Shown here: positions 29,313-38,788 of the stretch, one piece after another
Layout: each line of letters opens with the position of its first letter
Numbering within the stretch: the stretch's first letter is position 1
Source of the DNA: Hyphomicrobiaceae bacterium
GTDB taxonomy: Bacteria; Pseudomonadota; Alphaproteobacteria; Rhizobiales; Hyphomicrobiaceae
DNA length: 64,000 nucleotides
Direction: 5' to 3'
Assembly (NCBI GenBank): GCA_020638035.1
Contig: JACKJI010000006.1
Coordinates: forward strand, 2,501-66,500
The notes under the pieces: generated by a model
Databases searched by the model: none
What the model saw: the letters and a program-made list of their open reading frames with translations, nothing else
Told to the model about the DNA's origin: nothing
Translations under genes and position numbers: made by a program

Positions 29313-29918
29313 ATGGCTGAAGCCGCCCAAACACCACACTCGCCCGCCCGTTCAGTCGAGATGGGCAGCGCCAAGGAGCGGCTGGTGAGGGCTGCCTCCG
29401 AGCTTTTCTGCCGCCAGGGAATCAATGCAACCGGCGTTGATGCTGTCGTCGACGCTGCGGGAACAGCCAAGGCAACGCTCTATAAGGTCTTCGGCTCCAA
29501 GGAAGGACTGATCGAAGCCGTCTTGTTGGAGGAGGGTCGGGCTTGGCGCGATTGGTATCTCGGCGAGATCAATAGCTGTGGAGGCGGACCAAAGGAAAAA
29601 CTCGCCGGTTCGCTGCTGATCCTCGAGTCTTGGTTCACGCAAAAGCGCTTCTTTGGTTGCCCTTTCATCAACGCCGTCGGTGAGTTCGACAAAGAAGATG
29701 ACCGCTACAAGGAGATCGCGCTCGCGCACAAGAAGCAGGTGATGACACGCCTCATCGACTTGGCTCGGGAAGCGGGCAGCGAAGATCCCGAAAGCCTAGC
29801 TCATCAGATCGGGCTATTGATCGACGGGGCGATCGTCGCTGCGATGATCACTGGTGACGCACAGGTTGCCCGTCACGCCAACAAGGCCGCGCGAAAACTG
29901 CTCGACCTCGACCCTTAG
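29313..29918 (+). CDS. TetR family transcriptional regulator
   Basis: 201-aa regulator with an N-terminal TetR helix-turn-helix (AASELFCRQGIN, then VDAAGTAKATLYKVFGSKEG) and a helical ligand-binding C-terminus. I chose the ATG at 29313, preceded by GGGAG; the open frame begins 52 codons earlier but the extra part is unlikely to be translated. Another in-frame ATG lies at 29361. It is divergent from the ABC/redox operon and most likely controls it, through the palindrome at 28997-29010. Confidence 0.85.
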   Translation: MAEAAQTPHSPARSVEMGSAKERLVRAASELFCRQGINATGVDAVVDAAGTAKATLYKVFGSKEGLIEAVLLEEGRAWRDWYLGEINSCGGGPKEKLAGSLLILESWFTQKRFFGCPFINAVGEFDKEDDRYKEIALAHKKQVMTRLIDLAREAGSEDPESLAHQIGLLIDGAIVAAMITGDAQVARHANKAARKLLDLDP

Positions 29919-29929
29919 GGTCCGGACCC

Positions 29930-29982
29930 TAGAGCATATTGAGCTGAAGTGCATAGCGGTCCAGCGTCAAGACATGCTCCAG
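29930..29982. repeat. Short interspersed repeat, copy 1
   Basis: A segment of about 50 bases starting AGAGCATATTGAGCTGAAG and ending near GACATGCTCCAGG. It resembles 41333-41382, sharing the pattern GAGCTGA-x-G-x-G and GCGGTCCAGC. Its ends are roughly inverted (GAGCAT, ATGCTC). It looks like an intergenic repeat family of this genome; it lies just after the TetR stop. Confidence 0.5.
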
Positions 29983-30108
29983 GAAAATGGATGGAGCGCG
30001 GCTGCAAGCCCTTGAAGTGTGGAGGCGCCAAGAAGTGCATTCACCCATCACAGACGTGCAGGCCGGCGCGAACCATTGCATGAAGCGTGGCAACGCCCAA
30101 CAACCGGC

Positions 30109-30837
30109 TCAAGCCGATCGCTCACCAAACACGTAGCCGGCACCGCGCACCGTCCGGATGGGATCGCTCTCCTTGGCGCGGACCAGCGCCTTCCTCAACC
30201 GGCCAATGTGGACGTCGACTGTACGCTCGTCGACATAGGCATTGCGCCCCCACACGCCATCCAGGATCTGGCCGCGCGATAGAACCCGTCCGGGACTTTG
30301 CATGAAGTATTCGAGAAGACGGAACTCCGTCGGCCCGAGCCGCACTTCGCGCTTGCCGCGCAAGACGCGATGCGCCGCTCGGTCCAGCTCGATGTCGCCG
30401 ACACTTAGGACCTCGGCGATGCGCTCCGGTGCCGCCCGTCGCAGGAGCGCCCTCACCCGCGCCATCAGCTCCGGCAGGGAGAACGGCTTGACGACATAGT
30501 CATCCGCACCCGTCGACAGTCCACGGATGCGATCGGCCTCCTCGCTGCGCGCGGTCAGCATGATGATCGGGATATGGCGTGTATCGGCGCGAGCACGCAG
30601 ACGCCGGCAAATCTCGATCCCCGACGTCTCCGGCAACATCCAGTCGAGCAGGATGAGATCCGGTGCCTCCTCTGCGACAAGCACCTCCACATCCTCGCCG
30701 GACGCTGCATACAGCACGGTATAGCCGGCCGCCTCCAGGTTGTAACGCAGCAGCTCCGCTAATGCTGCCTCATCCTCCACGACAAGAACCTTGGCCGCAA
30801 GCGCGCCAGGTATCACGTCCAAGCGCGCGTCAATCAT
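30109..30837 (-). CDS. phoB: Phosphate regulon response regulator PhoB
   Basis: 242-aa OmpR-class regulator activating phosphate-starvation genes. The receiver is complete: acidic pair VVEDE, phospho-Asp in LILLDWMLPE, Thr in MLTAR and Lys in VVKPFS. The winged helix contains RLGPTEFRLLEYFMQSPG and the RTVDVHIGRLRKAL recognition region. The ATG at 30837 overlaps the phoU end by 8 bases. It is the last gene of pstSCAB-phoU-phoB. The sensor kinase gene phoR, often next to phoB, is not in the window. Confidence 0.95.
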   Translation of the reverse strand: MIDARLDVIPGALAAKVLVVEDEAALAELLRYNLEAAGYTVLYAASGEDVEVLVAEEAPDLILLDWMLPETSGIEICRRLRARADTRHIPIIMLTARSEEADRIRGLSTGADDYVVKPFSLPELMARVRALLRRAAPERIAEVLSVGDIELDRAAHRVLRGKREVRLGPTEFRLLEYFMQSPGRVLSRGQILDGVWGRNAYVDERTVDVHIGRLRKALVRAKESDPIRTVRGAGYVFGERSA

Positions 30838-31546
30838 TGCTCCCCACCAGCAGCGAACTCGTGTCGTCTCCCTTGGGCCGGTCGTCGCTGATCGGCTCGC
30901 CGCGCACAAGGTAGTGCACGATCTCTGCGATGTTGGTCGTATGATCGCCAACCCGCTCCAGGTTCTTGGCTCCGAACAACAGATGCGTGGAAAGCCCGAT
31001 GCTGCGCGGATCCTCCATCATGTAGGTGAGCAGCTCGCGAAACAGGGAGTTGTACATCGCATCGATCCGTTGATCGTTCCGCCAGACCTCGATGGCGCGC
31101 TCCGCATCGCGCTCCGCATAGGCGTCGAGTACCGTCTTCAACTGGTGCAGCGCCAGTTCCACCATGCGCCCGAGACCCGAGATCACAGGCTTGGGATGCG
31201 ACAGCTCGGCGATGGCACTCGCGCGCTTGGCAATATTCTTGGCCAAGTCACCGATCCGCTCCAGATCGGAGGTGATCTTGAGCGCAGCCATAACGTGTCT
31301 CAGGTCATCGGCCAGCGGCTGCCGGCGCGCGATCATTCCGATCACCTGCTCTTCGATGTCCTTCTCCAGAACATCGATCGCCTGATCGGCAACGATCGCC
31401 ATTTCGGCCTGGCGCGGATCACGCCGCTGTAATGCATCGAATGCTTGGCCGAGATTGTGCTCGGCCAGTCCGCCCATGCGTGCAATCTTGGTATCGAGCA
31501 GGGCCAGCTCGTCCTCGTAGGACTTGACGATGTGTTGCTGTGGCAT
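30830..31546 (-). CDS. phoU: Phosphate signalling protein PhoU
   Basis: 238-aa cytoplasmic helical protein that links the Pst transporter to PhoR and represses the Pho regulon when phosphate is ample. The two repeated PhoU three-helix domains are visible, with metal-binding-type segments (LERIGDLAKNIAKRA and LERVGDHTTNIAEI). The ATG at 31546 (MPQQHIVKSYEDELALL) is the family start; 11 further upstream codons are not family-like. It overlaps phoB. Confidence 0.95.
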   Translation of the reverse strand: MPQQHIVKSYEDELALLDTKIARMGGLAEHNLGQAFDALQRRDPRQAEMAIVADQAIDVLEKDIEEQVIGMIARRQPLADDLRHVMAALKITSDLERIGDLAKNIAKRASAIAELSHPKPVISGLGRMVELALHQLKTVLDAYAERDAERAIEVWRNDQRIDAMYNSLFRELLTYMMEDPRSIGLSTHLLFGAKNLERVGDHTTNIAEIVHYLVRGEPISDDRPKGDDTSSLLVGSND

Positions 31547-31780
31547 CGAGGCTGTCTCCAAACCGTCTCGAACGGTCAATAATCAAGGGATAAACTTGAG
31601 ACGCCTATCGGCGCTCTGTCTTCTTATCTTGCCGTATTCTCTTCCACGTGGTGGTCGCCACATCATCGTGAGAATGCTCTGGAACACGGGCACGCTTCAC
31701 GGAAACGTGGCGCTGCTCAGTCGCTTTGTTCGTCGCAAACACTTCACGCTCAACCGACCACCGCCTCGGCCACACATGCT

Positions 31781-32587
31781 CTAGCCGAAACGTCCCGTGA
31801 TGTAGTCCTGCGTGCGCTTGTCGCGCGGGTTGGTGAAGATCTGGCGTGTGTCACCAACCTCGACGAGCTTGCCCAGATGGAAGAACGCCGTCCGCTGCGA
31901 GACGCGCGCGGCCTGCTGCATGGAGTGCGTCACGATGATGATCGTGTAGTTCTCCTTCAGCTCGTCCATCAACTCTTCCACCTTCGCCGTCGCGATCGGG
32001 TCGAGCGCCGAACACGGCTCGTCCATCAGAATCACATCCGGGCGGGTAGCGATCGCACGGGCGATGCACAAGCGCTGTTGCTGACCACCTGAGAGCCCGG
32101 TGCCGGGCTCGTGCATGCGATCGTGCACCTCCTTGAGCAACCCGGCCTTCTCCAGGCACTGCTCGACAAGCTCGTCGAGCTCCTTCTTGGTTCGCGTAAG
32201 TCCGTGGATGCGCGGACCATAGGCGATATTCTCGTAGATCGATTTCGGAAACGGATTGGGCTTCTGGAAGACCATGCCGACGCGCGCGCGCAGCTCCACA
32301 ACATCGAGATCGGGATCGTAGATATCCTGACCATCCAGCATGATCTTGCCCGTGACCTTGCAGATCGGGATCGTATCGTTCATGCGGTTAAGACACCGCA
32401 GGAAGGTCGACTTGCCGCAACCCGAGGGCCCGATGAATGCCGTGATGGCGTTGCGTGGCACGTCAACGTCCACATTAAACAGCGCCTGCTTGGCACCGTA
32501 GAAGACATTGACGTTACGCGCGATGATGGTTGCGGGCTGCAGCGGCTCAGCACCGATAGCCTCGCGATGCACAACTTGATGTTCCAT
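31781..32587 (-). CDS. pstB: Phosphate ABC transporter ATPase PstB
   Basis: 268-aa ATPase of the high-affinity phosphate importer. It has Walker A GPSGCGKSTFLRCLNRMND (the NRMND stretch is PstB specific), Q-loop FQKPNPFPKSIYENIAYG, signature LSGGQQQRLCIARA and Walker B ILMDEPCSALDP. The ATG at 32587 was chosen; the open frame extends 48 codons more but without similarity. It lies 14 bases after pstA. A 234-base gap without recognisable features separates it from phoU. Confidence 0.97.
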   Translation of the reverse strand: MEHQVVHREAIGAEPLQPATIIARNVNVFYGAKQALFNVDVDVPRNAITAFIGPSGCGKSTFLRCLNRMNDTIPICKVTGKIMLDGQDIYDPDLDVVELRARVGMVFQKPNPFPKSIYENIAYGPRIHGLTRTKKELDELVEQCLEKAGLLKEVHDRMHEPGTGLSGGQQQRLCIARAIATRPDVILMDEPCSALDPIATAKVEELMDELKENYTIIIVTHSMQQAARVSQRTAFFHLGKLVEVGDTRQIFTNPRDKRTQDYITGRFG

Positions 32588-32601
32588 CTGCTCGGTCCTG
32601 T

Positions 32602-33915
32602 TCACCACTTCCTCTCGAATCTCCGCCGCAGGTAGACCGCCGCCGCGTTCATCACGAACAAGAAGCCAAGCAGCACGATCGTCGCACCTGCGGTCCGCTC
32701 GACGAAGCCGCGTTCCGCGGACGTCGCCCACATGTAGATCTGGACCGGCAGCGCCGTCGCAGGCTCCATCACGCTTGAGGGAATATCAACGACAAAAGCA
32801 ACCATACCGATCATCAGCAGTGGCGCCGTCTCGCCCAGCGCCTGGACGAGCCCGATGATGGTGCCCGTCATGATGCCCGGAAAAGCGAGCGGCAGCGTAT
32901 GATGGAACAGCGTCTGCATCTTCGAGGCGCCTACCCCCAATGCCGCCTCGCGGATCGAGGGAGGCACCGCGCGGATTGCCGCCCGCGTCGCGATGATGAT
33001 TGTCGGCAGTGTCATCAGCGTCAAGACGAGGCCGCCGATGAGCGACGCCGAACGCGGCAGTCCCGCGAAATTGATGAAGACAGCGAGGCCCAGAAGTCCG
33101 AACACGATCGAAGGCACGGCGGCGAGGTTGTTGATGTTCACCTCGATCAAGTCGGTCCAGAAGTTCTTCGGCGCGAACTCTTCGAGATAGGCCGCGGTCG
33201 CAACGCCGATCGGCACCGCCAGCAGCGCCACCGTTAACATCATGAACAGCGAGCCGATCAATGCCACGGCGAGACCTGAGCTTTCCGGCTGGCTCGACGC
33301 GCCGTAGGCGAAGAGACCGGCATTGAAGTCCTTCTTGAGCACACCGTCGGCTGTGAGCTTATCGATCCACTGGAGTTGACGGTCGTTGAGCTGCCGGCGT
33401 TCCTCGGGAATCGAACGGTCGATGGCGCCCTTCAGCAGCGAGTCGACATCGCCGTGCGCCAGCAGCGGCACCGTTATGGTCTGGCCAATGAGGCTTGGAT
33501 CAGCAACGACCAGGTCGCGGATCTGCACGTCGATCGCCCGCGACAAGAGGCCCTTCAGGTCTCGCTTGGTCGCCTTGTCCTGCTTCTCCGGCAGCCCGAT
33601 CGCCTTCGACAGAGCGTCGCGAGCGAGCTTCGTGTAGTCCGCCAGACCGAACCGGCTGACATCACGCTTGCCATCGGGATCGATCTCGGCCGGGTCGAGG
33701 TAGACCGGCACATGGGCCTTGGTTTGCAGGAATGCCGACCAGCCGTTTGATATGATCGACGCGAACAGGCCGAACAGGAACGCGATCGCGATCGAGAGCG
33801 CGGCTACTCCGTAGATGCGGAATCGCGCCTCGGCAGCATAGCGTGTTCGCAAGCGGGCAGGATCATTGAGACGCGGCAGCGGGTGCCCGTCGGCGATCGG
33901 AGCATCGACCGTCAT
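32602..33915 (-). CDS. pstA: Phosphate ABC transporter permease PstA
   Basis: 437-aa inner-membrane permease. The first segment (VAALSIAIAFLFGLFASI) is followed by a periplasmic domain of about 150 residues, and then the conserved permease core with IGVATAAYLEEFAP and the EAA-type loop EAALGVGASKMQTLFHHTLPLA. The extra periplasmic domain makes it longer than the 296-aa E. coli PstA, as commonly seen in alphaproteobacteria. Its start overlaps the pstC stop by 4 bases. Confidence 0.94.
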   Translation of the reverse strand: MTVDAPIADGHPLPRLNDPARLRTRYAAEARFRIYGVAALSIAIAFLFGLFASIISNGWSAFLQTKAHVPVYLDPAEIDPDGKRDVSRFGLADYTKLARDALSKAIGLPEKQDKATKRDLKGLLSRAIDVQIRDLVVADPSLIGQTITVPLLAHGDVDSLLKGAIDRSIPEERRQLNDRQLQWIDKLTADGVLKKDFNAGLFAYGASSQPESSGLAVALIGSLFMMLTVALLAVPIGVATAAYLEEFAPKNFWTDLIEVNINNLAAVPSIVFGLLGLAVFINFAGLPRSASLIGGLVLTLMTLPTIIIATRAAIRAVPPSIREAALGVGASKMQTLFHHTLPLAFPGIMTGTIIGLVQALGETAPLLMIGMVAFVVDIPSSVMEPATALPVQIYMWATSAERGFVERTAGATIVLLGFLFVMNAAAVYLRRRFERKW

Positions 33916-35387
33916 TCGTACTCCTCCCGATAGGTGCGAACGATATAGAGAGCATAGACGTTAAGCGCTAGCGTGATCACGAACAGCGTCAGACCGAGCG
34001 CGAAAGCGACCAGCGTCTGCGGGCTGTCGAACTCCAGATCGCCCGTCAACTGGCTGACGATCTTGACGGTGATGGTGGTCACCGGCTCGAACGGATTGAG
34101 AGTGAGGTTGGCGGCGATACCCGCAGCCAGAACGACGATCATCGTCTCGCCGATCGCACGGGAGGCTGCCAGCAGGATTGCGCCGACGATGCCAGGCAGA
34201 GCCGCAGGAATGACAACGCGCTTGATGGTCTCGGACTGCGTCGCGCCAAGCCCGTAGGAGCCCTCGCGCAGCGACTGCGGCACTGCCGAAATGATGTCAT
34301 CCGACAAGGACGACACGAACGGGATGATCATCACGCCCATGACGATGCCTGCGGTCAGCACGCTGGTGGCCGCGATTTCGAGGCCGACCATCGCTCCGAC
34401 ATCGCGCAGCAACGGACCGAAGGTGATGAGCGCGAAGAAGCCATAGACGATGGTTGGGATGCCGGCGAGAATCTCCAGAGCGGGTTTGGCAACATCACGC
34501 ACGCCCTGGCTTGCGTATTCCGACATGTAGATCGCCGACATCAGTCCGATCGGCACCGCAACAGCCAGTGCAACGAACGATATGAAAAGCGTACCCCACA
34601 ACAGCGGCAACAGACCGAACTGGCCAATCGTGTCTGCGCTGCCGGCAGCGGAGAAGCGGGGATCCCACACGGTGCCGAAGAAGAAGTTCGACGGCGAGAC
34701 ACCCTGGAAGAAGTGAATGGTCTCGAACAGCACCGAGAAGACAATGCCGACCGTGGTCAGGATCGCTACCGTGGAGGCTGCCGCAAGCCCGCCGAGCATT
34801 ACTTTCTCGACGGCATTGCGGGCCCGCAGACGCGGGCGGATCGATCTCACACCGTAAAAGAGACCACCGATCGCCAGCAGGCCGGCAATGGCGGCGAGCA
34901 GATACCTGCTGATAGCTCGATTCTCGGTCAGATCGGCAGCCGCGTTGATGACGTAGGGCGGCGGCGGCGATCCCAGAACGATGCCGTGTTCCTTCAGAAC
35001 GCGCTGCGCCTCTTCCACCGGCGTGAAACCAAGACGCGCTTTCTTGATGATCGCGAGATCGGCTGCACCGAGCTTCGGCAGGCCTTCAGAGATCGATTGA
35101 ATCTGGCCCATGGCCAGAGAATGCTGTGCTGCGTTGAGCGTATCGACCGTGGCGGGCAATTCACGCGCGACGAGCCGCGACAGAACGGCAGGCTCCGAGG
35201 CCGCCCACACGGTAATCAGGATCGCAGCCGGCAGTGCGGCGAGCACAGCGGCGTACCAGCCGTAATAGCCCAACTGGGAGTGCATCTTGACCGGGCCGGC
35301 GGCGTGACCGCGCGCCCGAACAAGGCCGCCTACAAAGGCGATGACCGCCAGGATCGCGACACCGGCCAGGATCGTTGAATACGACAC
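33912..35387 (-). CDS. pstC: Phosphate ABC transporter permease PstC
   Basis: 491-aa permease partner of PstA, starting at a GTG (MSYSTILAGVAILAVIAF). It has two N-terminal membrane segments, a soluble insert of about 100 residues, and the permease core (VPIGLMSAIYMSEYAS, LREGSYGLGATQSETIKRVV, FEPVTTITVKIVSQL). As with PstA, the N-terminal insert makes it much longer than the E. coli protein (319 aa). It overlaps pstA by 4 bases and lies about 110 bases after pstS. Confidence 0.94.
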   Translation of the reverse strand: MSYSTILAGVAILAVIAFVGGLVRARGHAAGPVKMHSQLGYYGWYAAVLAALPAAILITVWAASEPAVLSRLVARELPATVDTLNAAQHSLAMGQIQSISEGLPKLGAADLAIIKKARLGFTPVEEAQRVLKEHGIVLGSPPPPYVINAAADLTENRAISRYLLAAIAGLLAIGGLFYGVRSIRPRLRARNAVEKVMLGGLAAASTVAILTTVGIVFSVLFETIHFFQGVSPSNFFFGTVWDPRFSAAGSADTIGQFGLLPLLWGTLFISFVALAVAVPIGLMSAIYMSEYASQGVRDVAKPALEILAGIPTIVYGFFALITFGPLLRDVGAMVGLEIAATSVLTAGIVMGVMIIPFVSSLSDDIISAVPQSLREGSYGLGATQSETIKRVVIPAALPGIVGAILLAASRAIGETMIVVLAAGIAANLTLNPFEPVTTITVKIVSQLTGDLEFDSPQTLVAFALGLTLFVITLALNVYALYIVRTYREEYE

Positions 35388-35499
35388 GCGCCCGCTCCCC
35401 GTTCATGGTCAGCGGCGGGGAGGTAGGATCGACCACCTCGCCCGCCGCAAACTCAAGGACGGACCGCCATACCTGCAGCGGCCCGTCCAACTTCAAACC

Positions 35500-36561
35500 T
35501 TACATCGTCTTGGCTGTCTTGACCGCGTCCTGCAGAGCCTTCAACTCGGCCTCCGGCAGCGGCACGAGGCCATACTCGGCGAGCGGACCGTCGGCGCCGA
35601 TCATCTTGGTCGAGGTGAAGAACTCGACGTACTCCTTGAGACCAGGCGTAACATCGATGTGCGCCTTCTTCACGTAGAAGAACAGCGGCCGGGAAACCGG
35701 ATACTTACCGGTAGCGATCGTTTCGACCGACGGAGCGATGCTCGACATGGTGGCAACCTTCAGCTTGTCCGTGTTGTTCTCGTAGAACGACAGACCGAAC
35801 ACGCCTATTCCCTTGGGGTTCGATTTCAGACGCGCCAGCGTCTCGGTGTAGTCGCCATCGATGTCGACCGATGCGCCGTCCTTGCGTACCTTGACGCATG
35901 CCTTGTCGGCGGCCTTCTTCTTGGCACCGTCGTCGGCACCCTCTGCCGCGGCGATCAGCAGCTTGTCGGCGCCGGTGGCCTTGCAGCCCCCATGCAGCAC
36001 CTTCTCTTCGAACACTTCACGCGTGCCGTGCTTCTCGCCGGGGATGTAGGCGGTGATCGGCCAATCCGGCAGCTTGTCGTTGACCTGCTTCCACGTCTTG
36101 TTCGGGTTGCTGGTCATCTTGCCATTGACCGGAACCTGCTCGGCCAGCGCCAGATAGAGATCCTTGGGCTCCAGCGCCCACGCCGGACCACCCGCATCGG
36201 TGGCGAACACGATGCCGTCGTAGCCGAAGCGGATCTCCATGATCTCCTTGACGCCGGCGTCGCCACAAGCCTTCACCTCGGCATCCTTGATGGCGCGCGA
36301 CGAATTGGCGACGTCGATCGTCTTCTCGCCAAGGCCCTGGCAGAACTGCTTCAGGCCTGCCGACGAACCGCCCGACTCCACGACCGGCGTCTTGAACTGA
36401 CTGAAGGCCTTGCCGTACTGCTCGGCAACGATGTTGGCATACGGCAGAACCGTCGACGACCCGGCAATCTGGATCTGATCGCGCGCCGACGCCGCATCAA
36501 CGCCTGCAAAGCTACCAAGTGCAACGGCCGCTACCGTGCAGGCGAAAATCTTGGTTTTCAC
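35500..36561 (-). CDS. pstS: Phosphate-binding protein PstS
   Basis: 353-aa periplasmic phosphate receptor. The GTG at 36561 is preceded by GAGGAG and starts a signal peptide (MKTKIFACTVAAVALGSFAG ... ASA). The mature protein shows phosphate-contact motifs QIAGSSTVLPY and ESGGSSAG, and GTREVFEE in the second domain. It heads the operon, with a candidate PHO box about 100 bases upstream. Confidence 0.96.
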   Translation of the reverse strand: MKTKIFACTVAAVALGSFAGVDAASARDQIQIAGSSTVLPYANIVAEQYGKAFSQFKTPVVESGGSSAGLKQFCQGLGEKTIDVANSSRAIKDAEVKACGDAGVKEIMEIRFGYDGIVFATDAGGPAWALEPKDLYLALAEQVPVNGKMTSNPNKTWKQVNDKLPDWPITAYIPGEKHGTREVFEEKVLHGGCKATGADKLLIAAAEGADDGAKKKAADKACVKVRKDGASVDIDGDYTETLARLKSNPKGIGVFGLSFYENNTDKLKVATMSSIAPSVETIATGKYPVSRPLFFYVKKAHIDVTPGLKEYVEFFTSTKMIGADGPLAEYGLVPLPEAELKALQDAVKTAKTM

Positions 36562-36658
36562 GGGTAAACTCCTCGTTTGGGAGAAACTGCGGGTTGGCTC
36601 ATCGCCGATCGGTCCCGCCCGGCGCCCCTGCGCCGTGCCCCTTAGATAGCGGCCTGCC

Positions 36659-36676
36659 GCAACAGCTTTGTGACAG
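36659..36676 (-). promoter_or_regulatory. Candidate PHO box upstream of pstS
   Basis: On the minus strand the sequence reads CTGTCAC-AAAG-CTGTTGC: two 7-base direct repeats separated by 4, close to the PhoB consensus of CTGTCAT direct repeats with an 11-base period. It lies about 98 bases before the pstS start, as expected for a PhoB-activated promoter. Confidence 0.7.
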
Positions 36677-37171
36677 TCTATATTATTGAATTTTATAACT
36701 TTATTCCAAGAGGCGATCAGACGCACACCGCTCATGCCGCGCTGGTCTCACCGCCACAATTCTGGTCGCGCCAAAGGCGGCCTACTTATTCTTCGGTCTC
36801 TGCCAAAGGCTTGGCGAAAATCGCGACACTGCGTGCGACATCTCTCAAGGCCCGCAGCGTCTCACTGAGCCGCGTCCATGCCGTCGCACCATAATACCGA
36901 TCAGGAATGTGAGGCAGCCGATCTTGCTCGAGATCAGGCCGGCGGTTCAGTGCAAGTATCTGACGTGCGGTCGTCGGGTGCATGTTACACCTCACCAAAA
37001 AGCTACTTTGCAAACCCCCAGTTCTTTCCTTGTAATGGAAATCTACATCAGTCAGACAACTGCTCAGTGACAGGCCAACGGGTTGATAACGGATGACATT
37101 CACCAAACGCCAAGCGCTGGTTGCAGGCGGCGACCTTAGTCGCGGACCAATAATGTCGATCCGCGGAGCGC
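36677..37171. other. Intergenic region between pstS and nudC
   Basis: About 495 bases separating divergent genes. It is AT-richer near 36680-36710. The open frames present are Arg/Ser-rich shadows without a credible start or similarity. It must carry the pstS and nudC promoters; nothing else is recognised. Confidence 0.4.
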
Positions 37172-38146
37172 ATGTCTGACCCGGCCTATTCTTTTCTGGC
37201 GCCCTCGCCGAAACCCACGCTCGACCGCGCCAGCGGCCGGCGCGGAGACAAGACCTTTCTTGCGCAGCGACTGGACGCCCCTGGAGCACGCGTCATCGCC
37301 CTCGTCGGCACCCGCCCCGTAATCCGCTCGAACGCGGAAAGAACCGCGGCGACACTTGCGGCATTCTCACCTGAGCACTGCCCCGGTGGCCGCCCCACTC
37401 TCGAAGACCTGATCTTCTTGGGCATCCGCGCCGGAACCGAGGATGCTATATTCGCGCGCTCATTCTCGCCGGATGCCGCGCTTGAGGCGGATCCGTCAGG
37501 CACTGCCCTCGCACCTGCCGTCGACATTCGCTCGCTCGCCATGCAGGGCGTACTGCCACTCGAAGATCTTGCCATTGCTGCAACTGCCGCAGCCCTGGTG
37601 GGATGGCAGGAGACCGCACGCTATTGTGGTCGCTGTGGCAGCGCCACGCGCTCGCACGAGGGAGGATGGCAGCGCCGCTGCACCGCCTGCGACCTTGCGC
37701 TCTTCCCGCGCACCGATCCGGTTGTCATCATGCTCGTCACCGCTGGCGATCATTGCGTGCTCGCCCGCCAGCCAGCCTTTCCGCCCGGTATGGTTTCCTC
37801 ACTTGCAGGATTCATCGAGCCGGGCGAGACGATCGAGGCTGCCGTCGCCCGCGAGGTGAAGGAGGAGATCGGCATCGCAGTCAGCGCGGTGCGCTATCTC
37901 GCCTCCCAGCCCTGGCCGTTTCCTCATTCGCTGATGATCGGGTGTCACGCCGAGGCCGAGCACGCCCAACTTATCGTCGATCCCACCGAGCTGGAATCCG
38001 CCCGCTGGATCTCGCGCGCTGAAGTTCGAGGAATGCTCGAAACGACAGCGCCGGAAGCTCCGGATCAATCGTGGGTGCCCGGCCCACATGCCATCGCGCG
38101 CTGGCTCATCGCACGCTTTGCATACGCAGACATAGATCAGCGATAG
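37172..38146 (+). CDS. nudC: NAD(+) diphosphatase NudC
   Basis: 324-aa Nudix hydrolase that splits NADH/NAD+ and removes NAD caps from RNA 5' ends. The zinc-ribbon cysteines are visible (YCGRCGSATRSHEGGWQRRC, then TAC) near residues 151-175. The Nudix box is GFIEPGETIEAAVAREVKEE. The NudC-specific SQPWPFPHSLMIG segment follows. The start is the ATG at 37172. It appears monocistronic, followed by the copper cluster on the same strand. Confidence 0.95.
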   Translation: MSDPAYSFLAPSPKPTLDRASGRRGDKTFLAQRLDAPGARVIALVGTRPVIRSNAERTAATLAAFSPEHCPGGRPTLEDLIFLGIRAGTEDAIFARSFSPDAALEADPSGTALAPAVDIRSLAMQGVLPLEDLAIAATAAALVGWQETARYCGRCGSATRSHEGGWQRRCTACDLALFPRTDPVVIMLVTAGDHCVLARQPAFPPGMVSSLAGFIEPGETIEAAVAREVKEEIGIAVSAVRYLASQPWPFPHSLMIGCHAEAEHAQLIVDPTELESARWISRAEVRGMLETTAPEAPDQSWVPGPHAIARWLIARFAYADIDQR

Positions 38147-38233
38147 AGGACGTTGCGCAACGGTTGCCACCCAAGCGTCGCCCTGTTGACGCACCACCCT
38201 TGTGGTGAAAAGGGAACAGTGTAACGTGCGCTG

Positions 38234-38674
38234 ATGCGATGGTGGAAACGCACAAGAACGCGCAAACTGGTGGCAGGCACGGCCCTGCTCGCCACGCTTG
38301 CGCATGTCGCGTTCGCCTCGCTGCATCTCGTGATGATGGCGACCGTCGCCTTGGCCGGCGAGTCCGGTGCCACTCAGACCGGGCTGCACTTCGTGATCTG
38401 CGGTCCGGCACGGTTCGGCCATGGCAACACCTCCGCCCAGCCTGATGGGTCGGGAGACGACGACGCACCCGCAGATACGTCAGGCACGCCCACGAATTTC
38501 TGTCCGTTCTGCACGGGCACGGTCGCGCCGGCACTGCTGTTGCCGCACACGCCGCCGCAACCGGCCTACGTCGCCCTTGCTGAGCCCGTCACCGTTGCAC
38601 CCGATGACATCGCCGTAGCAGACCGCTACGAAACCGGGCCACGGCTGAGCCAAGGTCCACCACTGTCAGCCTGA
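38234..38674 (+). CDS. DUF2946-like small membrane protein
   Basis: 146-aa protein with an N-terminal hydrophobic segment (LVAGTALLATLAHVAFASLH), a CPFC motif near residue 95 and the C-terminal R-x-x-x-GPP tail (RLSQGPPLSA) typical of the DUF2946 family. Genes of this family commonly lie with copper-handling genes; the CPFC pair and His residues could bind a metal. It heads a plus-strand cluster with a Met/His-rich outer-membrane protein, PCu(A)C and SCO. The biochemical role is unknown. Confidence 0.7.
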   Translation: MRWWKRTRTRKLVAGTALLATLAHVAFASLHLVMMATVALAGESGATQTGLHFVICGPARFGHGNTSAQPDGSGDDDAPADTSGTPTNFCPFCTGTVAPALLLPHTPPQPAYVALAEPVTVAPDDIAVADRYETGPRLSQGPPLSA

Positions 38675-38788
38675 GACGCACAAATCCGCCGCCTGCCACC
38701 TGCACGCGCGCTTCCGGTTGTGCCGACACCGGGACGGCACACCTCTAGGCAGGCCACGACGACCATCGCATTTCAGGTTTTATCAGCC

